A DNA stretch of 63,276 nt from Bacteroidaceae bacterium. GTDB taxonomy: Bacteria; Bacteroidota; Bacteroidia; Bacteroidales; Bacteroidaceae. The position numbers and the translations under genes were made by a program. Numbering within the stretch: the first letter of the stretch is position 1; each line of letters starts with the position of its first letter. The DNA lies in contig JAFUFK010000004.1 in assembly GCA_017469925.1 (NCBI GenBank), forward strand, positions 1-63,276, in the 5' to 3' direction. The notes below the pieces were generated by a model. The model had not been told where the DNA came from, ran no database searches, and saw only the letters and a program-made list of their open reading frames with translations. Positions 46,314 through 55,053 of this stretch are shown here, piece after piece.

Positions 46314-47567
46314 CTGTTTACTTCCGAGTCCGTCTCTGAGGGACATCCCGACAAGGTGGCCGACCAGATATCGGACGCCGTACTGGACAAACTGCTGGCC
46401 TTCGACCCCGAGTCGAAAGTGGCCTGCGAAACGCTCGTAACCACCGGACAGGTCGTACTGGCCGGCGAGGTGAAGTCGCGAGCCTACGTCGATCTGCAGC
46501 GCATTGCCCGCGAGGTCATCAACCGCATCGGCTATACGAAGAGCGAATACATGTTCGAGGGCAACTCGTGCGGAGTCTTCTCTGCCATCCACGAACAGAG
46601 CGACGACATCAACCGCGGCGTCGATCGCCAGGACCGCATGGACCAGGGCGCCGGCGACCAGGGCATGATGTTCGGCTACGCCACCAACGAGACCGAGAAC
46701 TACATGCCACTGGCCCTCGACCTTGCCCACCGACTGGTGCGCACGCTGGCCGACATCCGGCGCGAGGGCCAGGTGATGACCTACCTGCGCCCCGACTCGA
46801 AGAGCCAGGTGACCATCGAATACACCGAGCAGAACGAACCCGTGCGCATCGACACCATCGTCGTCTCTACCCAGCACGACGAGTTCGACACCGACGAGCG
46901 CATGCTCCAGCGCATCAAGGACGACGTGATACATATCCTTATCCCGCGCGTGAAGGAAGGCATACACAACAAGAAGGTCCAAGCCCTGTTCGACGGACTG
47001 ACGGAGGACAACTTCAAGGTCAACCCCACCGGCAAGTTCGTCATCGGTGGCCCCCACGGCGACACGGGCCTGACGGGCCGCAAGATTATCGTCGATACCT
47101 ACGGCGGTAAGGGAGCCCACGGCGGCGGAGCCTTCTCCGGCAAGGACCCCTCGAAGGTCGATCGCTCGGCCGCTTACGCCGCACGCCACATCGCCAAGAA
47201 CATGGTGGCCGCCGGCGTGGCCGACGAGATGCTGGTACAAATCTCCTATGCCATCGGCGTGGCCAAGCCCGTGAGCGTCTTCGTCGATACCTACGGCCGC
47301 AGCCATGTCAGACAGAGCGACGCCGAGATAGCCCAGAAGATTTCGGAACTCTTCGACCTCCGTCCCTATGCCATCGAACAGCGGCTGAAGTTGCGCAACC
47401 CCATCTACGAAGAGACGGCCGCCTACGGCCACATGGGTCGCGAGCCGCGCGTCGTACAGAAGACCTACTACTCGCTCTACCACGAGACGAAGACCGTGGA
47501 GGTAGAACTCTTCACCTGGGAGAAACTCGACTATGTCGAACGCATCAGAGAAGCCTTTGCCCTATGA
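46305..47567 (+). CDS. metK: S-adenosylmethionine synthetase
   Basis: 420 aa. Makes SAM from methionine and [23 protein letters not shown] at the start, [35 protein letters not shown] and [17 protein letters not shown] are the ATP/metal motifs. Slightly longer than E. coli MetK (384). The ATG is the last unit of an AT-rich heptad repeat. The stop overlaps the LOG gene by 4 bases. Confidence 0.97.
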   Translation: MNYLFTSESVSEGHPDKVADQISDAVLDKLLAFDPESKVACETLVTTGQVVLAGEVKSRAYVDLQRIAREVINRIGYTKSEYMFEGNSCGVFSAIHEQSDDINRGVDRQDRMDQGAGDQGMMFGYATNETENYMPLALDLAHRLVRTLADIRREGQVMTYLRPDSKSQVTIEYTEQNEPVRIDTIVVSTQHDEFDTDERMLQRIKDDVIHILIPRVKEGIHNKKVQALFDGLTEDNFKVNPTGKFVIGGPHGDTGLTGRKIIVDTYGGKGAHGGGAFSGKDPSKVDRSAAYAARHIAKNMVAAGVADEMLVQISYAIGVAKPVSVFVDTYGRSHVRQSDAEIAQKISELFDLRPYAIEQRLKLRNPIYEETAAYGHMGREPRVVQKTYYSLYHETKTVEVELFTWEKLDYVERIREAFAL

Positions 47568-48151
47568 ACGACATCCATTCCGTAGCCATCTACTGTGCGT
47601 CGAGCACAAAGATTAAACCCATCTACTACGAAGTAGCGAGCCAGTTGGGCCGTGGACTGGCCGAGCGGAGCGTAACCCTCATCAACGGAGCAGGCAACAT
47701 GGGACTGATGCAGGCCTCGTCGGACGCCGCCCTCGCGGTGGGCGGACGGGTCGTCGGTGTCATTCCCGAGTTCATGATTAAGCAGAACTGGCACCACACG
47801 GGCCTCTCGGAACTCGTCGTCACACCCGACATGGAGAGCCGCAAACTGCGCATCAACGAGATGAGCGACGCCGCCATCGTCCTCCCCGGCGGATGCGGCA
47901 CCCTCGACGAACTTTTCGAAATCGTCACCCTCAAGCAACTCGGACTCTACCTGAAGCCCATCATCATCCTGAACGTCGATGGCTACTACGACCTGCTCCT
48001 GCAACACCTCGAGCGGTCGATGCAGGAGAACTTCATGCGTCACGAGCATCGAGACATCTGGCGCGTAGCCCGTACGGCCCAGGAGGCCATCGACCTGGTC
48101 TTCACCACACCCCTCATCGACGAGAGTATCCGTCGCTTCGCAAAGATTTAA
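47564..48151 (+). CDS. LOG-family protein (nucleotide 5'-monophosphate phosphoribohydrolase)
   Basis: 195 aa. The motif [15 protein letters not shown] is the PGGxGTxxE signature, with [18 protein letters not shown] and [14 protein letters not shown] as the other conserved parts. LOG proteins release base from nucleoside monophosphates (cytokinin-activating in plants). In bacteria the role is unclear. Start overlaps metK (ATGA). Confidence 0.9.
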   Translation: MNDIHSVAIYCASSTKIKPIYYEVASQLGRGLAERSVTLINGAGNMGLMQASSDAALAVGGRVVGVIPEFMIKQNWHHTGLSELVVTPDMESRKLRINEMSDAAIVLPGGCGTLDELFEIVTLKQLGLYLKPIIILNVDGYYDLLLQHLERSMQENFMRHEHRDIWRVARTAQEAIDLVFTTPLIDESIRRFAKI

Positions 48152-48175
48152 TTCGTACCAAGAAGACCCGGGGAG

Positions 48176-49240
48176 ATGCTACAATCGGATTCACTACAGA
48201 TTATGCCCGACAGCGCTACGGCACACGTTGCCGTGGCCGACTCCCTGCCCCACACCTCTCAGGGTGGCGACTCGGTAGGCTACCACGGCTTCAGCGTCTG
48301 GCGCATTGCCCAGCAACTGGCGCAACGGGGCGAATACACCCCCCAGCAACTCGACTCCGCCGTACAGGCTAACCTGCCCGTGCGCGAGAAGGTTCGCAGC
48401 ACCCGCCCCGACACCCTCTCCCTGCCCGGCCTGCCCGGTCGCAAACCCTACGAAGCACTGGAACAGATGGGGCGACTCGACGACGGATTCTTCAAGGACA
48501 GTCCCATGTACCATCCCGAACTGCCCTACCGCAGCCAGGGAGAGAGCGCCGTGCCCCTGCCCTACATGCTCTGGCGCGACGACTGGGTGACGGGTAGCCT
48601 GCTACTCTGCCTCGTCATCCTCGTGCTGACCATCAACAAGGTACGCCAGCAACTGCGCCAGCAGACCAAGGACTTCTTCTTCTCCCCCAAGGAGAGCAAG
48701 GGCCTATTCGCCGTCGAGACCAGCATCGAGAGCCGTGCCCGCCTGTTCATGACCTTCCAGCTCTGCCTGCTCGGCGGTGTCATGATGTTCGCCTATTCGC
48801 AGTACGAACTCGACTTCTTCCTCGGCCAACTCTCGCCCCGCTGGCTCCTCAGCATCTATGTGCTCAGCTTCATCGTCTTCTTCATCCTGAAGAAAGCCAT
48901 GAGTGCCTTCGTCAACTGGATATTTTTTCCGAAATCTCAACAAAAAATTTGGAACGACAACTATTCCTACCTCATTTCGGTCGAATCAATTCTCTTTTTT
49001 CCGCTCGCCCTGACGTTCGTTTATTTCCGACTTCCTTTCGAAAAAGCGGCGCTGATTTTCCTTTTTATCCTCCTTATTATTAAAATTCTACTGGCATTTA
49101 AGACCTATAAAATCTTTTTTTCAAAAAGTTATGGTCTTTTCCATCTTTTTGCGTACCTTTGCGCTCTGGAAATCATGCCTTTACTTGCGCTCTGGAAGTT
49201 ATTGGCGATGGTGACAGAAAGTTTGATAGTAAAATATTAG
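48176..49240 (+). CDS. DUF4271 membrane protein
   Basis: 354 aa. N-terminal ~130 residues are soluble and Pro-rich; the rest has seven or so hydrophobic helices (LLLCLVILVLTINKV, LSIYVLSFIVFFILKK, IFLFILLIIKILLAF and others), typical of DUF4271. Coding composition becomes clearly AT-richer from about 48930 to 49200. It precedes hemD by 9 bases, the usual Bacteroidota order. Function unknown. Confidence 0.88.
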   Translation: MLQSDSLQIMPDSATAHVAVADSLPHTSQGGDSVGYHGFSVWRIAQQLAQRGEYTPQQLDSAVQANLPVREKVRSTRPDTLSLPGLPGRKPYEALEQMGRLDDGFFKDSPMYHPELPYRSQGESAVPLPYMLWRDDWVTGSLLLCLVILVLTINKVRQQLRQQTKDFFFSPKESKGLFAVETSIESRARLFMTFQLCLLGGVMMFAYSQYELDFFLGQLSPRWLLSIYVLSFIVFFILKKAMSAFVNWIFFPKSQQKIWNDNYSYLISVESILFFPLALTFVYFRLPFEKAALIFLFILLIIKILLAFKTYKIFFSKSYGLFHLFAYLCALEIMPLLALWKLLAMVTESLIVKY

Positions 49241-49249
49241 GACAAAATC

Positions 49250-49993
49250 ATGATAAAGAAGATATTGGTTTCTCAGCCAAAACCCTCCTCCGACAAGTCG
49301 CCTTACTTCGACATCGAGAGGAAACATGGTGTGGAAATCGTTTTTCGCCCCTTCATCAAGGTAGAAAGCCTTACTCCCAAAGAATTTCGCGCACAGAAGA
49401 TCGACATTCTCAGCCACACGGCAGTCATCTTCACCTCGCGCCATGCTATCGACCACTTCTTCCAACTCTGTAAGGAGATGCGCGTCGCCATCCCCGAAGA
49501 CATGAAGTACTTCTGCATCACCGAGACGGTGGCCCTCTATATCCAGAAATACGTCCAGTATCGCAAGCGCAAGGTGTTCTTCGGCTCCACCGGCAAGATC
49601 GACGACCTCGTGCCCCAGATGGTGAAGCACAAGAACGAACGCTACTTCATCCCCCAGAGCGACGTCCACAGCGACGAAATCCACAACCTGCTCGAGAGCA
49701 AGAAGTTGCAGTTCACCCAGGGCGTCATGTACCGCACCGTCAGCAACGACTTCACGGCCGACGAACCCTTCGACTACGATATGCTCATCTTCTTCAGCCC
49801 CTCCGGCATCAATGCCCTGCTGAAGAACTTCCCCAACTTCGAACAGGGCGACATTGCCATCGGCACCTTCGGCGTCAACACCGCCAAGGCCGCTAAGGAA
49901 GCCGGACTGACCGTCCAACTCGAAGCTCCCACCCCACAGTACGCCAGCATCACCTCGGCCCTGGCCGACTATGTGAAACGCGTAAATGCCTAA
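49250..49993 (+). CDS. hemD: Uroporphyrinogen-III synthase
   Basis: 247 aa, cyclises hydroxymethylbilane in tetrapyrrole synthesis. Typical low-similarity two-domain HemD: ILVSQPKPSSDKSPYFDIER at the start, HTAVIFTSRHAIDHFFQLC, VMYRTVSNDFTADEPFDYDM, FFSPSGINALLKNFPNF and IGTFGVNTAKAAKEAGL. Other heme genes are not adjacent. Its end overlaps rnpA by 8 bases. Confidence 0.9.
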   Translation: MIKKILVSQPKPSSDKSPYFDIERKHGVEIVFRPFIKVESLTPKEFRAQKIDILSHTAVIFTSRHAIDHFFQLCKEMRVAIPEDMKYFCITETVALYIQKYVQYRKRKVFFGSTGKIDDLVPQMVKHKNERYFIPQSDVHSDEIHNLLESKKLQFTQGVMYRTVSNDFTADEPFDYDMLIFFSPSGINALLKNFPNFEQGDIAIGTFGVNTAKAAKEAGLTVQLEAPTPQYASITSALADYVKRVNA

Positions 49994-50351
49994 TCCCTAC
50001 GTCTTTCGCAAGGCCGAGCGACTATGTAGCAGAAAACGCATTGAAGCACTATTCGCAGGAGGTAGCCGTTCTCTCTCGGCCTATCCCCTGCGTGCTGTTT
50101 TTAGGAAAGCAGACGGCGGCCAGTTGCTCATCTCCGTCTCCAAGCGCCACTTCAAACATGCCGTCGATCGCAATCGCGTGAAGCGCCTCATCCGCGAAGC
50201 CTATCGCCTCAACAAACACCTGCTCACCAACCAGTTCGGCCCGGGCCGTCTCGACCTTGCCCTCATCTGGATGAGCGATGAAATGGCCGATTTCTCCACC
50301 ATCGAGGACCGCGTAAGGAATCTCTTGCAACGAATCGGAGAGCAATTGTGA
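49986..50351 (+). CDS. rnpA: Ribonuclease P protein component
   Basis: 121 aa basic protein that assists RNase P RNA in tRNA 5' processing. FRKAERLCSRKRIEALFAGG at the start, then VSKRHFKHAVDRNRVKRLI and REAYRLNKH carrying the RNR motif. The stop codon lies inside the same heptad linker that holds the yidD start. The rpmH-rnpA link of many bacteria is absent here. Confidence 0.95.
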   Translation: MPNPYVFRKAERLCSRKRIEALFAGGSRSLSAYPLRAVFRKADGGQLLISVSKRHFKHAVDRNRVKRLIREAYRLNKHLLTNQFGPGRLDLALIWMSDEMADFSTIEDRVRNLLQRIGEQL

Positions 50352-50370
50352 ATTGTGAATTATGAATTAC
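50344..50370 (+). repeat. AATTRTG heptad linker over the rnpA stop and yidD start
   Basis: Same 27 bases as at 46287-46313. It contains the rnpA stop TGA (50349-50351) and the yidD ATG (50362). Confidence 0.9.
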
Positions 50371-50580
50371 ATTAGCAAACTGCTCATCGCGCCCATCCGC
50401 TTCTACCAGCGCTTCATCTCTCCGCTGACGCCCCCCTCGTGCCGCTTCACCCCCACGTGTAGCCAGTACGCCATCGAGGCCCTCCAAAAGCACGGCCCCC
50501 TGCGCGGTCTCTACCTCGCCATCCGTCGCATCCTCCGTTGCCATCCCTGGGGCGGCAGCGGCTACGACCCAGTACCATGA
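50362..50580 (+). CDS. yidD: Membrane protein insertion efficiency factor YidD
   Basis: 72 aa. The Cys-rich motif [20 protein letters not shown] and [12 protein letters not shown] are the family hallmarks. Peripheral inner-membrane protein thought to help YidC. It ends in ATGA shared with the tatD start. Confidence 0.95.
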   Translation: MNYISKLLIAPIRFYQRFISPLTPPSCRFTPTCSQYAIEALQKHGPLRGLYLAIRRILRCHPWGGSGYDPVP

Positions 50581-51164
50581 CTTATATCGATTTTCATGCC
50601 CATCACCCGAGCCTTGCAGGCGAGCGCGTCGTCCAGGACGGTGTGGACACCTGTGGACGCCACCCCTGGCACCTCACCCCTCTTACCTCTCACCCCTCAC
50701 CTCTCACCTGCCCACAGGGGGTCTTGGCCATAGGAGAAAGCGGACTCGACAAAGCCTGCGATACACCCTACGACCTCCAACTCAAGGTGTTTCGCGAGGA
50801 AGTCGAACGCAGCGAACAGTTCCGCCTTCCCCTCTTCCTCCACTGCGTGCGCGCCATCGACGACGTGCTGCGCATCCGCCGCGAACTCCATGCCCGCCAA
50901 CCTTGGATTTGGCACGGCTACCGTGGCAATGCTCAGCAGTTGGAACAACTCCTTAAATTAGGGGCCTTCTACTTTAGTTTCGGCATCCGCTACAACCGTC
51001 AGGCCCTGCTTGCCTGTCCGCCCGACCGCCTGCTCCTGGAGACCGATGATGACACCACCACCCCCATTGCCGACCACTATGCCCAAGTGGCTCGCCTGAG
51101 AAACACCCCCCTCGACGAACTCGTCCGACAGATGCACACCAACTTCCAGACCCTGTTTGGATAG
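50577..51164 (+). CDS. TatD-family hydrolase
   Basis: 195 aa metal-dependent hydrolase. Metal ligands: YIDFHAHH (HxH), [11 protein letters not shown] (Glu), [13 protein letters not shown] (His) and LLLETDDD (Asp). Shorter than typical TatD (about 260). The stretch [15 protein letters not shown] at residues about 30-45 is encoded by a C/T-rich tandem word array and replaces the variable loop. Putative DNase or unknown hydrolase. Start overlaps yidD. Confidence 0.85.
   Translation: MTYIDFHAHHPSLAGERVVQDGVDTCGRHPWHLTPLTSHPSPLTCPQGVLAIGESGLDKACDTPYDLQLKVFREEVERSEQFRLPLFLHCVRAIDDVLRIRRELHARQPWIWHGYRGNAQQLEQLLKLGAFYFSFGIRYNRQALLACPPDRLLLETDDDTTTPIADHYAQVARLRNTPLDELVRQMHTNFQTLFG
50671..50709. repeat. 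C/T-rich CTCACC-type word array inside tatD
   Basis: Words CTCACCCC, TCTTACCT, CTCACCCC, TCACCT, CTCACCT follow each other in frame, encoding [12 protein letters not shown]. Confidence 0.75.
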
Positions 51165-51226
51165 TTTCTTTGCCCTGATAGTTACGATTTTGTAAGTAAA
51201 TGGGGACGATTTCCATTTTTTTGTAT

Positions 51227-51234
51227 TACTTTTG
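51227..51234 (+). promoter_or_regulatory. -7 element before the peptidase C1 gene
   Basis: TACTTTTG, 22 bases before ATG 51257; no clear -33. Confidence 0.5.
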
Positions 51235-51256
51235 TGCTAAATACTTAATACGGACT

Positions 51257-52651
51257 ATGAGAAAATTATTGTTTTTAGCCATTTTCTGCTGTGCATCGGC
51301 CGTGGCTCAGCAGACGATTACCCCCGAAGTGTTAACACAACTGGAGCAGACCGCCACCCCGACAGGGGCAGAACGGGCATTGCAGAACGCCATCCAGTCG
51401 AACTCCATCAACAAGATGGCGCTTGTGCCTGGCAACCAGCAGGCGCTGGATACATGGTTCTCGGTGGAGGTGCAGAACTCGGGCATCTCGAATCAGGAGA
51501 GTTCGGGCCGTTGCTGGCTCTTTACGGGCACGAATGTGCTCCGCCAGCGGGCCATGAAGAACCTGGGCATCGAGGGCTTCATGTTCAGCCACGTCTATCT
51601 CTTCTTCTACGACCAACTGGAGAAGTCGAACCTCTTCCTGCAAGGCATCATCGACACCCGACGGGAGGACATCGACTCGCAGCAGGTGCAGTGGCTCATG
51701 CAGAACCCCATCTCGGACGGCGGTACCTATACGGGTGTGGCCGACCTGGTGATGAAGTACGGACTAGTGCCGAAGGACGTCATGCAGGAGACCTACGTGT
51801 CGAACTCCACCAGCGAGTTCAACGGCCACCTGAAGCGTAAACTGCGCGAGATTGCCATCAACCTGCGCGAACGTAGCGAGGCCGGACAGAGCGTGAAGCA
51901 ACTGGAGGCCTACAAGGTGGAGCAGCTGAAGACCATCTACAAGATGCTCACCCTGGCCTACGGCGAACCCGTGAAGGAGTTTACCTGGGCACCACGCGAC
52001 AAGAAGGGCAAACTTATTGGAGAACCGAAACGATATACCCCGCTCTCGTTCTACAAGGAGGTGTGCCAGCCCGAGGAAGACCTGAACGCCGACTACGTGA
52101 TGCTGATGAACGACCCCAGCCGACCCTTCAACAAGGTATATGAAATAGATATGGACCGCCACATGTACGACGGTCACAACTGGCTCTACCTGAACCTCGA
52201 CATCGACGACCTGGCCCCCCTGGCCATTGCCTCGCTGCGGGACAGCGTGCCCATGTACTTCTCGTGTGACGTGGGCAAGCAACTGAACCGCCAGAATGGA
52301 CTGCTCGACATCCGCAACTACGACTACAACGACCTCCTGGGCACCCAGTTTGGCATGACAAAGAAGCAGCGCATACAGACGCGCGACTCCGGCTCGAGCC
52401 ACGCCATGACCCTCGTGGCCGTTGACCTCGACCAAGAGGGCAAGCCCACAAAGTGGAAGGTGGAGAACTCCTGGGGCCCGACGTATGGCTATAGCGGTCA
52501 TCTGATTATGACCGACGAGTGGTTCCGCGAGTACATGTTCCGCGTGGTCGTGAACCGCAAGTACATCCCTGCCGACATGCTCCCCCTGCTGAAGCAGAAA
52601 CCCACCAAGTTGCCCGCCTGGGACCCGATGTTCCAACAAGAAGAGAATTAA
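51257..52651 (+). CDS. Exported aminopeptidase C / bleomycin-hydrolase-type C1 peptidase
   Basis: 464 aa. Signal peptide MRKLLFLAIFCCASAVAQ before a C1B papain-like enzyme. Catalytic Cys in ESSGRCWLFTGTNVLR, His in SGSSHAMTLVAVD and Asn in WKVENSWGPTYGY are all present. Usual PepC enzymes are cytoplasmic; the signal peptide makes this an exported form, as in several Bacteroidales. It would act on periplasmic peptides. The 19-codon longer frame upstream was not used because ATG 51257 begins the signal peptide. Confidence 0.88.
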   Translation: MRKLLFLAIFCCASAVAQQTITPEVLTQLEQTATPTGAERALQNAIQSNSINKMALVPGNQQALDTWFSVEVQNSGISNQESSGRCWLFTGTNVLRQRAMKNLGIEGFMFSHVYLFFYDQLEKSNLFLQGIIDTRREDIDSQQVQWLMQNPISDGGTYTGVADLVMKYGLVPKDVMQETYVSNSTSEFNGHLKRKLREIAINLRERSEAGQSVKQLEAYKVEQLKTIYKMLTLAYGEPVKEFTWAPRDKKGKLIGEPKRYTPLSFYKEVCQPEEDLNADYVMLMNDPSRPFNKVYEIDMDRHMYDGHNWLYLNLDIDDLAPLAIASLRDSVPMYFSCDVGKQLNRQNGLLDIRNYDYNDLLGTQFGMTKKQRIQTRDSGSSHAMTLVAVDLDQEGKPTKWKVENSWGPTYGYSGHLIMTDEWFREYMFRVVVNRKYIPADMLPLLKQKPTKLPAWDPMFQQEEN

Positions 52652-52687
52652 GAATTAAGAAAGAAGAATTAAGAATTGATAGGTATT

Positions 52688-53596
52688 ATGGATAAGAGAA
52701 TTCGCGTAGCCATCGTTGGTTATGGCAACATTGGGCGATACGCCCTACAGGCAGCCGCAGAGGCTGCCGACATAGAAGTGGCCGGCATCGTACGCCGACA
52801 GGGTATGAAGGACTGCCCACAGGAACTGATGGGCTACAAGGTAGTGACCGAGGACATGGTCGAGGAACTGGGCCACGTAGATGTGGCCATCCTGGCCACC
52901 CCCACCCGCAGCGTCGAGGAGTACGCCAAGCGATTCCTGGCCCGAGGCATCAATACGGTCGATTCGTTCGACATCCACGGACAGATTGTTGACCTGCGCC
53001 GTTCGCTCGACAAGGTAGCCAAGGAACATGGAGCCGTCAGCATCATCTCCGCCGGATGGGACCCCGGAAGCGACAGCATCGTGCGCACCCTGATGGAAAG
53101 CCTCGCCCCACGAGGAATCACCTACACCAATTTCGGTCCGGGCCGTTCGATGGGTCACAGTGTCTGTGTGCGTTCGAAGGCTGGCGTCCGCGATGCCCTC
53201 TCGATGACCATTCCCGTTGGCCAGGGCATACACCGCCGCATGGTCTATGTGGAACTGGAGCCGGGTGCTGACCTGGAGGAGGTGACCCGCGCCATCAAGG
53301 CCGACCCCTACTTCGCCTCCGACGAGACCCACGTCTTCCAGGTCGAGAGCGTAGATGCACTGAACGACGTCGGCCACGGCGTGAACCTCGTCCGCAAGGG
53401 TGTCAGCGGACAGACCCACAACCAAATCTTCGAGTTCAACATGAAGATTAACAACCCCGCCCTGACGGCTCAGGTACTCGTCAACGTAGCCCGTGCCTCC
53501 ATGCGTCAGCAGCCCGGTTGCTACACGATGATAGAACTGCCCGTCATCGACATGCTCCCCGGCAATCGCGAGGACATCATCCGACACTTGGTGTGA
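52688..53596 (+). CDS. ddh: meso-Diaminopimelate D-dehydrogenase
   Basis: 302 aa. NADPH enzyme giving meso-DAP in one step from tetrahydrodipicolinate. Rossmann start RVAIVGYGNIGRYALQAA, then AILATPTRSVEEYAKRFL, ISAGWDPGSDSIVR and TNFGPGRSMGHSVCVRSKAG are diagnostic. ATG 52688 was chosen over one 12 bases upstream. An AT-rich AAGAATTA linker precedes it. Confidence 0.95.
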   Translation: MDKRIRVAIVGYGNIGRYALQAAAEAADIEVAGIVRRQGMKDCPQELMGYKVVTEDMVEELGHVDVAILATPTRSVEEYAKRFLARGINTVDSFDIHGQIVDLRRSLDKVAKEHGAVSIISAGWDPGSDSIVRTLMESLAPRGITYTNFGPGRSMGHSVCVRSKAGVRDALSMTIPVGQGIHRRMVYVELEPGADLEEVTRAIKADPYFASDETHVFQVESVDALNDVGHGVNLVRKGVSGQTHNQIFEFNMKINNPALTAQVLVNVARASMRQQPGCYTMIELPVIDMLPGNREDIIRHLV

Positions 53597-53627
53597 TGGA
53601 AAGATTGAAAAATTAAGAAATGAAAAG

Positions 53628-54122
53628 ATGGAAGTAATCCAGAGTTTCACCATCGACCACACCCGACTGAAGCCGGGCATCTACGTATCGCGCGAGGACC
53701 GTGGCTTCACCACCTTCGACCTCCGCATCACCGAGCCCAACCAGGAGCCTGCCGTGGCACCCGCCGCCATGCACAGTCTGGAGCACCTGATGGCCACGTG
53801 GTTTCGCAACTCGGAAGCCAAGGAAGATGTCGTGTACGTAGGTCCCATGGGCTGCCTTACGGGCATGTACGTCATCATGACGGGCACGTACACCGTAGAG
53901 GACATGCGCCGGCTGACCATCCGCTGCCTCGAGTGGATACTCACGCAGGCAGAGGTGCCCGCCACCCGTCCCGAGGCCTGTGGCAACTACCTGCTCCACG
54001 ACCTGCCCATGTGCCAGTGGGAGAGCCGCCGCTACCTCCATCGCCTCAGGCACGATTTCCACTCGGAATACACCAAACTGCAGATTACGCTGGCCGACGG
54101 ACGCGTCTTTGCCGATGCCTAA
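53628..54122 (+). CDS. luxS: S-ribosylhomocysteine lyase
   Basis: 164 aa. Cleaves S-ribosylhomocysteine to homocysteine and DPD, the AI-2 precursor. Zn site H49-SLE-H53 and C118 (PEACGNYLLHD), catalytic Cys75 in VGPMGCLTGMY. The partner nucleosidase (Pfs/MtnN) is not here. It is preceded by an AT-rich linker and followed closely by a DUF3667 gene. Confidence 0.97.
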   Translation: MEVIQSFTIDHTRLKPGIYVSREDRGFTTFDLRITEPNQEPAVAPAAMHSLEHLMATWFRNSEAKEDVVYVGPMGCLTGMYVIMTGTYTVEDMRRLTIRCLEWILTQAEVPATRPEACGNYLLHDLPMCQWESRRYLHRLRHDFHSEYTKLQITLADGRVFADA

Positions 54123-54147
54123 AGTACAAGAAGTGAAAAGTGAAGGC

Positions 54148-55047
54148 ATGCTTATGAGACTAAAGAATGCGCTACGGCGACTGGACGCTATGCAGCAACG
54201 CGCCGACTACAACGTAACAAGGAGCGAGGAACGGCACACCTGTCCGCACTGCCAGAATAAGTACGCCGGTCACTATTGCCCGCAATGCGGACTGGGATGT
54301 GACAGCAGTCGATTCACGGCAAAGACCATCATGCGCAAAATGCTGGACGTGATAGGCTTCGAAGAAGATGGTCAGCACAGCCTCCTGCGCACCCTGCGCG
54401 ACCTCCTTTGGCGCCCGGGCTACATGATTCGCGACTACCTGGGCGGACACAGCCCCGCCTACTTCCAGCCCTTCAAACTCCTGCTTCTGCTGGTTCTCAT
54501 CTTCACGCTGCTCATTCACATGCTGGGCATCGAAGGCAGCACTGAGAGTTTCACCGAATCCATGAAGAAGGTCGCCGAACTCCAAGAGAGCGAAGCAGAG
54601 GTAGAGCGTATGGCAGCACCCCTCATCGCCTTAGCCGCCAAGGTGATACGGTGGTTCAGCGAAAACATGGCATACAGCATCATCCTCCAGAATATATTCA
54701 TCGTCACCGCCATCTGGAAGGTCTATCGGCGGCGCGCCCCTTACACGTGGTCCGAGACCTTCGTGGCACAGATGTACATCTGCTGCCAGTTCATGCTGCT
54801 CACCATCGCCGAGGTGCTCCTATTGCGTCGGTATTCGGCTGACGGCCTGTATCCATATCTCGTGAACGACTGGGTCGTTACCTTCGTCCTACTCTACGAC
54901 TTCTTCCAACTCTACGGCGAACGACGCTTCTGGCCCGCCCTGTGGCGACTCATCAAGGTAGATTTGTGGCTCATTCTCCAGTACGCCCTGCTCATACTTA
55001 TCGCCATCGCGCTGTTGGTCGTCTATCTTGCCATCCGCACTATGTAA
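54148..55047 (+). CDS. DUF3667 membrane protein with zinc ribbon
   Basis: 299 aa. A double-CxxC zinc ribbon (HTCPHCQNKYAGHYCPQCGL) at residues about 30-50, an amphipathic region, then five hydrophobic helices (LLLLLVLIFTLLIHML, YSIILQNIFIVTAIW and others). Start uncertain: ATG 54115 overlapping luxS, 54148 (chosen) or 54154. Function unknown. Lies 6 bases before the regulator gene. Confidence 0.82.
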   Translation: MLMRLKNALRRLDAMQQRADYNVTRSEERHTCPHCQNKYAGHYCPQCGLGCDSSRFTAKTIMRKMLDVIGFEEDGQHSLLRTLRDLLWRPGYMIRDYLGGHSPAYFQPFKLLLLLVLIFTLLIHMLGIEGSTESFTESMKKVAELQESEAEVERMAAPLIALAAKVIRWFSENMAYSIILQNIFIVTAIWKVYRRRAPYTWSETFVAQMYICCQFMLLTIAEVLLLRRYSADGLYPYLVNDWVVTFVLLYDFFQLYGERRFWPALWRLIKVDLWLILQYALLILIAIALLVVYLAIRTM

Positions 55048-55053
55048 CGGGAC

